From positions 1 through 11,192 of the forward strand of contig DBGEOK010000103.1 of the NCBI GenBank assembly GCA_048370855.1: a stretch of DNA of 11,192 nt, given 5' to 3'. This DNA is from Limiplasma sp048370855. Lineage in GTDB: Bacteria; Bacillota; Clostridia; Christensenellales; Aristaeellaceae. Of this stretch, positions 1 to 6,160 are shown one piece after another (positions within the stretch are counted from its first letter, which is position 1; every line of letters starts with the position of its first letter). Position numbers and translations under genes: made by a program. The notes under the pieces were generated by a model. It did not search any database. It saw only the letters and a program-made list of their open reading frames with translations, and was not told the DNA's origin.

Positions 1-843
1 AAAAAAATGAAGCGAAATCAAGGCGAGGTTACGCAGTATTATGTAAAGAACAGCCATGACGCGATCATCCGCCCTGAGATTTTTGATCTTGCTCAGCTTG
101 AGTTAAAAAAACGCAGGCACACTGACCGCTCTATCGGAGAGGAAACCTATCTGTACCACCGCATTGTATGCGGCCTGTGCGGTGAATACTTTAACCCGCG
201 CATACAGCATAGCAATTCTAAATACCGGAAAACAGTATGGATGTGCAAGAACAGGTATACCAAAGGCGGAAAGTGCGATTCCCTAACCGTTGATGAAACA
301 CAAATACAAGCTGCATTTATTGAAGCGTTCAACAAAATCGTGGATAACCGAAAAGAAATTTTAGATACCTATACAGAATTGATTCGCGTATTTTCTGATA
401 CCAGCGCGTTGGATAAACAGTTGGAAGCCGCAGAGGAAGACATGAAGGATGCAACTACGTTATTAAAAAGCTGTATTGACGAAAATGCCCACAATGCGTT
501 GGATCAGGACGAATACAATCAAAGAGCTTCCACCTATATACAAAGATATGAGGATGCAAAAAGCCGGTTGGACCGGCTAAACGAACAACGGTCTGAGCTT
601 ACGGGTAAGTTTTTTAAATGCCAATTGTTTCTTGAAGAGCTGGAAACCCGTGCAGGCCTGATGAATTCTTTCGACTTAGATGTCTGGTATGCAACCATTG
701 ACCGGGTCGTCATTAAAGAAAATCGGATGGCTGCTGTGGTTTTCAAAGGGGGTTATGAGGTTCCTGTCGAAATAACCAAAACGATGGTTGTCCGCGGCGT
801 CCGAACCGCGCCGACTGTTCAAGGGGGTGCAAATCCGATATGA
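1..843 (+). CDS. Large serine recombinase, C-terminal part (5' end outside window)
   Basis: The frame is open from base 1, so the catalytic N-terminal resolvase domain with its nucleophilic serine lies before the window. The first visible Met at base 7 is probably internal, because the text after it (QYYVKNSHDAII, then an R-P-E-I-F stretch) is the usual interior of the Recombinase domain. Numbered from that Met, a zinc ribbon follows with Cys55, Cys58, Cys80 and Cys90, then a charged coiled-coil stretch at about residues 130-215, and a short beta-rich tail ending in GGANPI. This order matches large serine integrases and TnpX-like recombinases, which cut and join att sites to move phages or integrative elements. 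Codons are more A/T-rich than in the genes from 1422 onward, which fits acquired DNA. The family call is firm; the type of element it moves cannot be told from here. Confidence 0.9.
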   Translation, partial: KKMKRNQGEVTQYYVKNSHDAIIRPEIFDLAQLELKKRRHTDRSIGEETYLYHRIVCGLCGEYFNPRIQHSNSKYRKTVWMCKNRYTKGGKCDSLTVDETQIQAAFIEAFNKIVDNRKEILDTYTELIRVFSDTSALDKQLEAAEEDMKDATTLLKSCIDENAHNALDQDEYNQRASTYIQRYEDAKSRLDRLNEQRSELTGKFFKCQLFLEELETRAGLMNSFDLDVWYATIDRVVIKENRMAAVVFKGGYEVPVEITKTMVVRGVRTAPTVQGGANPI

Positions 844-1015
844 CAACCTCCAAATGCACCCCCTCGAGCCATCCGCCAAATTGTATCCTCGGTATCAGGG
901 ATTGCCAAAAGCCTTGTGACATAAGCGTTGCAGGGCTTTTCTTGTGCCTTTTTCCTGATGGGTTGTTTGACCAGAAACGACAAAAAGCTGGGATAAATGC
1001 GGGAAGATTATTCTT

Positions 1016-1060
1016 GTACTGTACATCGTAATGTACGCGTACTGTACATCGTAATGTACA
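1016..1060. repeat. Two tandem palindromic repeats (TGTACAT-CGTA-ATGTACA type)
   Basis: A 21-base unit occurs twice without mismatch, at 1016-1036 and 1039-1059, separated by GC, giving a 23-base period. Each unit contains an inverted repeat; in the second copy TGTACATCGTAATGTACA (1043-1060) has perfect 7-base arms around CGTA, and the first copy differs only at the outermost base. Paired dyads at about two helical turns are typical of binding sites for a dimeric DNA-binding protein on one face of the helix. Possible roles are an operator, an excision or accessory site of the recombinase, or a replication-linked site of the element. No binding protein is identified. Confidence 0.7.
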
Positions 1061-1166
1061 GCAAATCCACCCGCTCAAAATTCCAAGCGTCAGTTAATCC
1101 CCCTCTCTGCTTGCCAGACAATCAAAAATGACAAAAAGCGTGGTGCAAGGCGGAAAGATGATTCCG

Positions 1167-1209
1167 GTTGTGGTCGCTGTTGTGGTCATGTTGTGGTCGC
1201 GTTGTGGTC
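1167..1209. repeat. Four short direct repeats of GTTGTGGTC, 11-12 base spacing
   Basis: GTTGTGGTC begins at 1167, 1179, 1190 and 1201, all four copies exact. The 12/11/11-base spacing is close to one helical turn, so a protein could bind all copies on the same face. This suggests an iteron-like or accessory recombination site near the end of the element. The spacing is partly compatible with low-complexity coding sequence, but no convincing gene covers it. Confidence 0.6.
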
Positions 1210-1363
1210 ACACGCTTGAGCGTCTATTAGCAACTGCATTGAACACTTAAATTCCCCAATATATATGGATTTCCCCTTTCAAGATAAATCGAAAGCTTTT
1301 GTTCTCCATTTATCCCAAGTCACTCCAAAATCGGTCGCTTGTTCCTCCGCTTTTCTCCAAATA

Positions 1364-1397
1364 AAAAGCCGGCGTCCATCGAAAAACGCCGGCTTTT
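1364..1397 (-). terminator. Rho-independent terminator of the scaffold/GGGtGRT operon, probably bidirectional
   Basis: AAAAGCCGGCGT (1364-1375) pairs perfectly with ACGCCGGCTTTT (1386-1397) around a 10-base loop, a 12-base stem with a GC-rich core. Read on the minus strand it lies 25 bases past the GGGtGRT stop codon and ends in TTTTTAT. On the plus strand it also ends in TTTTGTT, so it could stop transcription coming from the recombinase side. Confidence 0.9.
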
Positions 1398-1400
1398 GTT

Positions 1401-1426
1401 GCTTTATCAGGTTGTGCTTTATCAGG
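1401..1426. repeat. 11-base direct repeat over the GGGtGRT stop codon
   Basis: GCTTTATCAGG occurs at 1401-1411 and again at 1416-1426, 15 bases apart. The second copy contains the last codons' edge and the TGA stop (1422-1424, minus strand). On the minus strand each copy reads CCTGATAAAGC, so the tandem stops TGA-TAA sit in it. A small local duplication is the simplest explanation. Confidence 0.6.
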
Positions 1427-2423
1427 CCTTCTGCGCTTCCTCGATCGCCACGGCGACCGCGACCGTCGCCCCGACCATGGGGTTGTTGCCCATGCCGATC
1501 AAGCCCATCATCTCGACGTGCGCGGGCACAGAGGAGGAGCCCGCGAACTGCGCGTCGGAGTGCATGCGTCCCATGGTGTCGGTCATGCCGTAACTGGCGG
1601 GGCCGGCGGCCATATTGTCAGGATGAAGGGTACGGCCCGTGCCGCCGCCCGAAGCGACGGAGAAATACTTCTTGCCGTTTTCAATCGCCCACTTCTTGTA
1701 TGTGCCGGCCACAGGATGCTGGAACCGGGTGGGGTTGGTGGAGTTGCCGGTAATGGACACGTCCACGTCCTCCAGGCGCATAATCGCCACGCCCTCGGTC
1801 ACGTCGTCGCAGCCATAGCAGCGAACCTTCGCCTTTTCACCGTCGGAATAGGCGGTCTCCTTCACAACATGCACCTCGCCGGTTTGATAATCCATCTGCG
1901 TCTGCACATAGGTGAAGCCGTTGATCCGGCTGATGATGAAGGCGGCGTCCTTGCCAAGGCCGTTGAGGATGACGCGAAGGGGCTCCTTGCGAACCTTGTT
2001 GGCGGTACGGGCGATACCGATAGCGCCTTCGGCGGCGGCAAAGCTTTCGTGCCCTGCCAAAAACGCGAAACACTTGGTCTTTTCGTTTAAAAGCATCGCT
2101 CCCAGGTTTCCGTGGCCCAAGCCGACCGCGCGCTGGTCCGCGACCGAGCCGGGGATGCAGAACGCCTGAAGGCCCTGGCCGATGGCCGTGGCCGCGTCCG
2201 CGGCCGAGGTGCAGCCCTTCTTCAGCGCGATGGCCGCGCCCAGGGTATACGCCCACACGGCGTTCTCAAAGGCGATAGGCTGCACGCCGCGGACGATGCC
2301 GTCCACGTCCACGCCCTTCTCCTTGACATACTGCGCCATTGAATCCAAATCTGAAAAGCCGTATTCCGCAAGAACGCCCTCGATCTTCTTGATTCTTCTT
2401 TCGTATCCTTCAAAAGTAGCCAT
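1422..2423 (-). CDS. GGGtGRT family protein
   Basis: The 333-residue product carries GGGTGRT at residues 259-265 (after YFSVAS), the motif that names this family. It is soluble, with no signal peptide or membrane segment. It is rich in glycine and small residues, with conserved-looking blocks GLGHGNLGAM (101-110), FLAGHESFAAAEGAIGIART (121-140) and a Gly-rich end MMGLIGMGNNPMVGAT (305-320). Cysteines are at 71, 89, 118, 202 and 205; Cys202-x-x-Cys205 could bind metal (inference). The ATG at 2421-2423 has AGAGGTG (2431-2437) 7 bases upstream. It lies 28 bases after the NifU-like scaffold gene in one operon that ends at the terminator at 1364-1397. Family members are known mainly by motif and by pairing with such scaffolds; their biochemical role is not established as far as I know. 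A part in Fe-S cluster handling is inferred from the pairing only. Confidence 0.9.
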   Translation of the reverse strand: MATFEGYERRIKKIEGVLAEYGFSDLDSMAQYVKEKGVDVDGIVRGVQPIAFENAVWAYTLGAAIALKKGCTSAADAATAIGQGLQAFCIPGSVADQRAVGLGHGNLGAMLLNEKTKCFAFLAGHESFAAAEGAIGIARTANKVRKEPLRVILNGLGKDAAFIISRINGFTYVQTQMDYQTGEVHVVKETAYSDGEKAKVRCYGCDDVTEGVAIMRLEDVDVSITGNSTNPTRFQHPVAGTYKKWAIENGKKYFSVASGGGTGRTLHPDNMAAGPASYGMTDTMGRMHSDAQFAGSSSVPAHVEMMGLIGMGNNPMVGATVAVAVAIEEAQKA

Positions 2424-2451
2424 TTCTACTCACCTCTTATCAAATTTGGAT

Positions 2452-3144
2452 TTACTGATGCCGCGGGTCGATGTACTCGACCGCCTCGTCGAAGCGGCCA
2501 TAGGAGCCGACGTTCTTTTCATAGGCTTCCTTGGGGTCCACGCCCTTTTTGATCGCTTCCATCATCTTTCCAAGGTGTACAAACTGGTAGCCGATCACCT
2601 CGTGGTCTTTGTCCAGGCCGAGCTTCAGCACGTAGCCCTCGGCCATCTCCAGGTAGCGGACGCCCTTTTTCAGCGTGCCGTACATGGTGCCGACCTGGCT
2701 GCGCAGCCCCTTGCCCAGATCCTCCAGCCCGGCGCCGATAACGAGGCCGTCCTCGCTGAAAGCGCTTTGCGTGCGGCCATAGGCAATCTGCAAGAACAGC
2801 TCGCGCATGGCGGTGTTGATAGCGTCGCATACGAGGTCGGTGTTCAGGGCCTCCAGCACGGTTTTGCCGGGCAGGATCTCGGCGGCCATGGCGGCGGAGT
2901 GCGTCATGCCGCTGCATCCGATGGTCTCCACCAGCGCCTCCTGAATGACGCCCTCCTTGACGTTCAGCGTAAGCTTGCAAGTGCCCTGCTGAGGGGCGCA
3001 CCAGCCTACGCCGTGCGTCAGGCCGCTGATGTCCTTAATTTCACGGCTTTGCACCCAGCGGCCCTCTTCCGGGATGGGCGCGGGGCCATGATTCGGGCCC
3101 TTCTTTACGCATACCATTTCTTCGACTTCTCTTGAATATTGCAT
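2452..3144 (-). CDS. NifU/IscU-like iron-sulfur cluster assembly scaffold protein
   Basis: The start at 3144 is chosen because AGGAGG (3154-3159) stands 9 bases upstream; the frame stays open further up but without a better site. The 230-residue product has the IscU/NifU-N pattern: GWC (Cys49) with a second cysteine at 56, ETIGCSGMTHSAAMAAEIL (73-91) with Cys77, matching the GCGAAIASSS-type loop, and LVCDAINTA with Cys106. In IscU three conserved cysteines hold the nascent cluster; Cys49, Cys77 and Cys106 are the likely equivalents, and Cys56 is extra. The protein is longer than typical IscU (about 130 residues): residues 120-230 form a charged extension with YLEMAEGYVLKLGLDKDHEVIGYQ. Cytoplasmic. 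It is the first gene of the operon with the GGGtGRT gene. No cysteine desulfurase (IscS/SufS) is nearby, so sulfur must come from elsewhere. Confidence 0.87.
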   Translation of the reverse strand: MQYSREVEEMVCVKKGPNHGPAPIPEEGRWVQSREIKDISGLTHGVGWCAPQQGTCKLTLNVKEGVIQEALVETIGCSGMTHSAAMAAEILPGKTVLEALNTDLVCDAINTAMRELFLQIAYGRTQSAFSEDGLVIGAGLEDLGKGLRSQVGTMYGTLKKGVRYLEMAEGYVLKLGLDKDHEVIGYQFVHLGKMMEAIKKGVDPKEAYEKNVGSYGRFDEAVEYIDPRHQ

Positions 3145-3197
3145 CGATTGTATCCTCCTGTTCCAACATAGTCTGTGACGCGGACACATACAAGTGT

Positions 3198-3226
3198 AGT
3201 ATAGCACATTTTCCAGGGCGTAAAAA
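3198..3226 (-). promoter_or_regulatory. Extended -10 promoter of the scaffold/GGGtGRT operon
   Basis: On the minus strand TGCTATACT (3206-3198) is an extended -10 box, about 40 bases upstream of the ribosome site. The -35 region is a poor T-rich match (TTTTTA at 3226-3221, 17-base spacer), as usual for extended -10 promoters. No operator was recognised around it. Confidence 0.6.
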
Positions 3227-3381
3227 GACCTTCTTTGAGATTTTGTTTATTTTTTGGCAAAGCAAAACCGTGTGCGCGCGGCTTTCCCGGGATATATATG
3301 TCAGTTCGTCCCAGGTCGCGGGCCAGGGCGCGCGGAAGCGCTGAAAAGCCGCCAGAAAGCGTCGGATATTTCACGCGCGCA

Positions 3382-3410
3382 ATGCATTCCGATAAAAAGT
3401 ATGGTATACT
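3382..3410 (+). promoter_or_regulatory. Extended -10 promoter of the HTH/S24-like regulator gene
   Basis: TGGTATACT (3402-3410) is an extended -10 box, 43 bases before the start codon. The 17-base-spaced -35 position reads ATGCAT (3382-3387), a weak match. Its -10 hexamer TATACT is the same as that of the scaffold and LacI-family promoters in this window. Confidence 0.6.
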
Positions 3411-3452
3411 GCTTTCCGTACAAACCTTTGCAATGAAAGGAAGAAAAATACC

Positions 3453-4193
3453 ATGAGCCGTTTGGGAGATCTTCTGCGCACAGAACGCCTGCGCCGAAAG
3501 ATGACGCTCCGGCAGGTTGCCAAGCTGGGCGGCGTAAGCGAGAGCTATTTAAAGGACGTGGAGGAAGGCAAGCGCATCATCGCGGACGATCAGGCGCGCC
3601 GGATTCTCAAAAAAATCGGACTTCAGGAGCATAACGAGGAAGGCTTTACGCTGGACGATATCGCGGCCGCGGTGGACCTGGAAACCGTGACGCCCAAAAA
3701 GGCCTCCGACAGACCGGCGGAAGCGCGGACGGCTCCTGCGGAGAGCGAAACCGTTTACCAAAGCCGTTTGGGCGGGGAAGCGCAGGTGTCGGGCGGCGTG
3801 TGGCTGGACGCGTTATCCAGCGTTTTCAAGCGCGTGCCCGTCTATAACGCCGTGCATAAGGAAATTGACCATCGCCTGCTGCCCATCCTGGACGGGCGGA
3901 TCGAGGGCGCCTCGCCGGACAAGGTGTTCTATCTTTCCGCGCCGGACGACAGCATGCGCGGTTTCCGTATCCTGCGGGACGATCTGTGCCTGATCGTGCC
4001 CTCCAACAGCCCGATTGACGGCGCGGTGATGCTGGTGGAGCATAACCAGCACCGCTGTCTGCGCAAGGTCAAAAAGCTGGACGCGCTGAACGTGCTGTTG
4101 CAGAGCTATGACCGCGAATACGCGGCGGAAACCTGCGCCCTGCCGGAGGTAAGCTTTATCGGCCGCGCCGTGCGGGTGGAATTTACCCTTTGA
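3453..4193 (+). CDS. Xre-type HTH regulator with LexA/S24-like C-terminal domain
   Basis: The 246-residue product begins with an Xre/Cro-type HTH (about residues 3-58), with TLRQVAKLGGVSESYLKDVEEGKR as the two-helix recognition part. A Pro/Ala/Glu-rich linker follows (about 75-115). The C-terminal part resembles the S24 fold of LexA and CI repressors: YLSAPDDSMRG (160-170) matches the GxSM box with Ser167 as nucleophile candidate, RILRDDLCLIV (172-182) matches the DGDxVxV strand, and HRCLRKVKKLD (200-210) matches the strand with the catalytic lysine. There the expected Lys position appears to be Arg204, followed by Lys205, and no Ala-Gly or Cys-Gly pair lies between residues 60 and 167, so self-cleavage is doubtful. 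The start has AAAGGAAG (3436-3443) 9 bases upstream. Targets are unknown. The stop codon touches that of the convergent ZIP gene. Confidence 0.78.
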   Translation: MSRLGDLLRTERLRRKMTLRQVAKLGGVSESYLKDVEEGKRIIADDQARRILKKIGLQEHNEEGFTLDDIAAAVDLETVTPKKASDRPAEARTAPAESETVYQSRLGGEAQVSGGVWLDALSSVFKRVPVYNAVHKEIDHRLLPILDGRIEGASPDKVFYLSAPDDSMRGFRILRDDLCLIVPSNSPIDGAVMLVEHNQHRCLRKVKKLDALNVLLQSYDREYAAETCALPEVSFIGRAVRVEFTL

Positions 4194-4196
4194 TCA
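4191..4196. other. Shared palindrome TGATCA carrying both convergent stop codons
   Basis: TGA at 4191-4193 ends the plus-strand HTH gene and TCA at 4194-4196 is the TGA of the minus-strand ZIP gene. The two coding regions abut with no base between them, and no terminator hairpin separates them. Each transcript must therefore run into the other gene, giving antisense overlap (inference). Confidence 0.9.
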
Positions 4197-4979
4197 GCCA
4201 AGCGCCACATCCAGCACCATCATCACCAGAAAACCCGCCATGACGCTGAGCGTGCCCGTATGGCTGTGCTCGCCCAGGCTTGCCTCTGGAATCAGCTCCT
4301 CCACCACCACGTAGATCATCGCGCCCGCGGCGAAGGAAAGGAGCCATGGCATAATCCCCGTGATGGAACCCGCCACCAGCACGCCGAGCACGCCCGCAAT
4401 CGGCTCCACAATGCCGCTCAGCGCTCCGTAGACAAAGCTTTTGGCGTTGCTCAGCCCTTCCTTTTTCAGCGGCAGCGATATGGCCGCGCCCTCGGGGAAG
4501 TTTTGCAGCGCCATGCCCAGCGACAGCGCCAGCGCGCCGGAGAGGGACATGGCGCCGCTTTCTCCCGCCAGGCCGAACGCCAGCCCCACGGCCAGCCCCT
4601 CCGGCACGTTATGAAGCGTTACGGCCAGCACCAGCATCGTCGTTCTGGCAAACGAGCTTTTCACGCCTTCCGGCTCGCTGCTGCCGGGGTGGAGGTGGGG
4701 GAGGACGCGATCCAGCAGCAGCAGGAACGCGGTCCCCAGCAAAAAGCCTCCGGCGGAAGGGAGCCATTCGGCCATGCCGGCTTCTCTGGCCATATCCATG
4801 GAGGGGATCAGCAGCGACCACACGGACGCCGCGATCATGATCCCCGCGGCAAAGCCCAGAAAGGCGCGCTGCATGGCGTGCGGCACATCCTTCTTAAAAA
4901 AGAAAACAGTCGCCGCGCCCAGCGCGGTTGCAAGGAAGGTGAACATCGTGCCGATAAATGCGAGCAGAACCGGGGACAT
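4194..4979 (-). CDS. ZIP family metal transporter (GufA/ZupT type)
   Basis: The 261-residue membrane protein has about eight hydrophobic segments. It carries the two ZIP metal-site helices: TLHNVPEGLAVG (121-132, with His123, Asn124, Pro126, Glu127) and ALQNFPEGAAIS (157-168, with Asn160, Pro162, Glu163). VVVEELIPEA (224-233) supplies further acidic ligands. A short His-containing loop LPHLHPGSSEPEG lies at 93-105 and EHSH at 237-240. ZIP proteins import divalent metals such as Zn2+ or Fe2+ into the cytoplasm; the metal cannot be told here. AAAGGAGG (4989-4996) lies 9 bases before the ATG. It is transcribed alone, divergent from the YitT gene, and meets the HTH gene tail to tail. Confidence 0.92.
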   Translation of the reverse strand: MSPVLLAFIGTMFTFLATALGAATVFFFKKDVPHAMQRAFLGFAAGIMIAASVWSLLIPSMDMAREAGMAEWLPSAGGFLLGTAFLLLLDRVLPHLHPGSSEPEGVKSSFARTTMLVLAVTLHNVPEGLAVGLAFGLAGESGAMSLSGALALSLGMALQNFPEGAAISLPLKKEGLSNAKSFVYGALSGIVEPIAGVLGVLVAGSITGIMPWLLSFAAGAMIYVVVEELIPEASLGEHSHTGTLSVMAGFLVMMVLDVALG

Positions 4980-5115
4980 TGGAAAACGCCTCCTTTATCT
5001 TTCCGGAACCGGCGCGTTTTGCGGCGCCTCGCACGGCAAGGGGCAATCCCGCCGCCTTTCCCGCGCGTTCCGTTCGCGCGGCTGCGTTCAACCGCCGCGT
5101 CTTTTGCAAAATGCA

Positions 5116-5144
5116 TTGCAATTTATTCTATCATAGCATAAAAT
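5116..5144 (+). promoter_or_regulatory. Promoter of the YitT-family gene
   Basis: TTGCAA (5116-5121) and TAAAAT (5139-5144) are spaced by 17 bases, a good sigma-A-type match. The -10 box is 44 bases before the start codon at 5188. It overlaps the candidate minus-strand promoter for the ZIP gene. Confidence 0.65.
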
Positions 5145-5157
5145 AACGGTTGTGAAA
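5130..5157 (-). promoter_or_regulatory. Candidate promoter of the ZIP transporter gene
   Basis: On the minus strand TGCTATGAT (5138-5130) is an extended -10 box, with a weak -35 TTTCAC (5157-5152) at 16 bases. It leaves a leader of about 140 bases before the ZIP start. The leader (4997-5125) is GC-rich with no recognised riboswitch. Its boxes interleave with the YitT promoter on the other strand, so the two probably compete. Confidence 0.45.
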
Positions 5158-5187
5158 CCACCTTTGTATGGTTGGAGGAAATATTCC

Positions 5188-6057
5188 ATGGAGAGCAAGG
5201 CGCGGCTTAGCCGCCAAAACCTCAAGGATTACGCCATGCTGACCGTCGGTACGCTCCTGATTGCCCTCGGCGTCTATTTTTTTAAGTTTCCCAATCATTT
5301 CTCCACCGGCGGCGTCAGCGGTATCTCCATCATTTTGGGGCATTACGCGCCAAACCTGTCGGCGGGAGCGTTTGTGTTCATTATCAACCAGGCGCTGCTG
5401 CTGGTTGGTTTTTTAGCGTTTGGGCGCTCCTTCGGCTTTCGCACGGCATATGTAAGCCTTCTGATGTCCGGCGCGATATGGGCGCTGGAATATATTTGCC
5501 CGATGGACAGGCCCCTGACGGCGCAGCCGCTCCTGGAGCTGGTTTTCGCGGTTGCCTTGCCGGCGGTGGGCAGCGCGATCCTTTTCAATATGCAAGCCTC
5601 GAGCGGGGGCACCGATATTGTTGCCATGCTGCTGAAAAAGAAAACCAACGTGAACATTGGCAACGCCCTGATCTGTGTGGATTTTCTCATAACCGTCGCC
5701 GCTTGCATCGCTTTTGGGATGGAGACGGGCCTGTTCAGCGTGCTGGGGCTGGTGCTCCGGTCGGTCATCGTGGATATGGTGCTGGAAAACATCAAGGTGC
5801 ACAAATGCTTTCAAATCATTACCGCAAAGCCTGAGCCGATCGTTCGCTTCATTGTGGAGGAGCTTGGCCGCGGCGCGACGGAAATCAAGGGCGAGGGCGC
5901 GTATACGCACGAAAACAAGACGGTGATTCTCACCGTTGTCAACCGCTACCAGGCGGTAAAGCTCCGCCAGCTCTCCAAGCAGGTGGACCCCGGCAGCTTT
6001 ATCATGATTACCAATACCAGCGAAATCATCGGCAAGGGCTTTCGCGGAGTGATGTAG
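5188..6057 (+). CDS. YitT family membrane protein with C-terminal DUF2179
   Basis: The ATG at 5188 is preferred over an in-frame GTG at 5152 because GGAGG (5174-5178) lies 9 bases before it and the GTG has none. The 289-residue product has an N-terminal YitT membrane domain (about residues 14-200) with five or six hydrophobic segments. It shows the family signatures NHFSTGGVSGISII (36-49) and NMQASSGGTDIVAM (134-147). A soluble DUF2179 domain follows (about 205-285) with GRGATEIKGEGAYTHENKT (228-245 region), the usual arrangement of this family. Members sit in the cytoplasmic membrane; their transported substrate or function is not established. Transcribed alone from the promoter at 5116-5144; no clear terminator separates it from the LacI-family gene 128 bases on. 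Confidence 0.92.
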   Translation: MESKARLSRQNLKDYAMLTVGTLLIALGVYFFKFPNHFSTGGVSGISIILGHYAPNLSAGAFVFIINQALLLVGFLAFGRSFGFRTAYVSLLMSGAIWALEYICPMDRPLTAQPLLELVFAVALPAVGSAILFNMQASSGGTDIVAMLLKKKTNVNIGNALICVDFLITVAACIAFGMETGLFSVLGLVLRSVIVDMVLENIKVHKCFQIITAKPEPIVRFIVEELGRGATEIKGEGAYTHENKTVILTVVNRYQAVKLRQLSKQVDPGSFIMITNTSEIIGKGFRGVM

Positions 6058-6117
6058 AGGAGGCTCCCTTTCCACGGTGGGCTGGCGGGAACCAGCGGGG
6101 AAGAAACAAAAAATAGC

Positions 6118-6146
6118 TTGCAAAGCGCTTTAAAGTATGTTATACT
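6118..6146 (+). promoter_or_regulatory. Promoter of the LacI-family gene
   Basis: TTGCAA (6118-6123) and TATACT (6141-6146) are spaced by 17 bases, with TGT before the -10 making it extended as well. This is the strongest promoter in the window by eye. The -35 box and spacer overlap operator 1, and operator 2 lies just past the expected transcription start near 6153. A repressor bound at either site would block it. Confidence 0.8.
6122..6131. promoter_or_regulatory. Operator 1 (AAAGCGCTTT), over the -35/spacer of the LacI-family promoter
   Basis: AAAGCGCTTT is a perfect 10-base palindrome with a central CpG, the usual form of LacI-family operators. It is followed by AAA, as in the full 16-base site at 7250-7265. 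It overlaps the last two bases of the -35 box, so binding would exclude RNA polymerase. Confidence 0.8.
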
Positions 6147-6160
6147 CGTCACAAGTAATC

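Larger units (their letters stand above)
844..1363. other. Gene-poor 520-base stretch, probable end of an integrated element
   Basis: No reading frame here has both a ribosome site and a recognisable product. The stretch holds a weak inverted repeat (AAAAGCC at 907-913 with GGCTTTT at 934-940), a pair of palindromic repeats (1016-1060) and a run of four short direct repeats (1167-1209). It lies between the AT-richer recombinase gene and the GC-richer chromosomal operon that begins at the terminator at 1364. Since serine recombinase genes commonly lie near one end of their element, the attachment junction may be in this stretch. Serine integrase crossover cores are only 2-3 bases, so the exact point cannot be read from one end alone. 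Confidence 0.5.
3145..3452. other. Divergent 308-base intergenic region
   Basis: This stretch separates the minus-strand scaffold operon from the plus-strand HTH regulator. It holds one promoter near each end (3198-3226 minus, 3382-3410 plus) and both ribosome sites. Between about 3227 and 3380 I see a GC-rich run (3271-3360) but no gene, clear operator or terminator. Confidence 0.6.

Noticed and set aside
907..940. Possible recombinase terminator (AAAAGCC ... GGCTTTT)
   Set aside because: The 7-base arms are weak and separated by a 20-base loop, and the T run is short; the hairpin at 1364-1397 is a far better terminator.
840..1031. 63-codon plus-strand frame overlapping the recombinase stop by ATGA
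   Set aside because: There is no well-placed ribosome site and no recognisable product, and its end runs into the palindromic repeats.
1167..1209. Short repeats considered as a CRISPR array
   Set aside because: Units are 9 bases with 2-3-base gaps, far too short for repeat-spacer structure, and no cas genes are near.
1128..1250. 40-codon plus-strand frame covering the GTTGTGGTC repeats
   Set aside because: No ribosome site precedes the ATG, and the Val-rich protein is simply what the DNA repeat encodes.
2759..2768. Fifth copy of AAAGCGCTTT inside the scaffold gene
   Set aside because: It encodes Gln-Ser-Ala-Phe with common codons (CAA AGC GCT TTC, minus strand), lies mid-gene, and lacks the flanking T/A bases of the other four copies, so coincidence is likely.
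4260..5141. 293-codon plus-strand frame opposite the ZIP gene
   Set aside because: The Arg/His/Gln-rich translation has no domain, and the minus-strand ZIP motifs and ribosome site are unambiguous.
6072..6096. Possible terminator after the YitT gene (CCACGGTGG and GCTGG...CCAGC)
   Set aside because: The stems are only 4-5 bases and no T run follows, so termination there cannot be supported.
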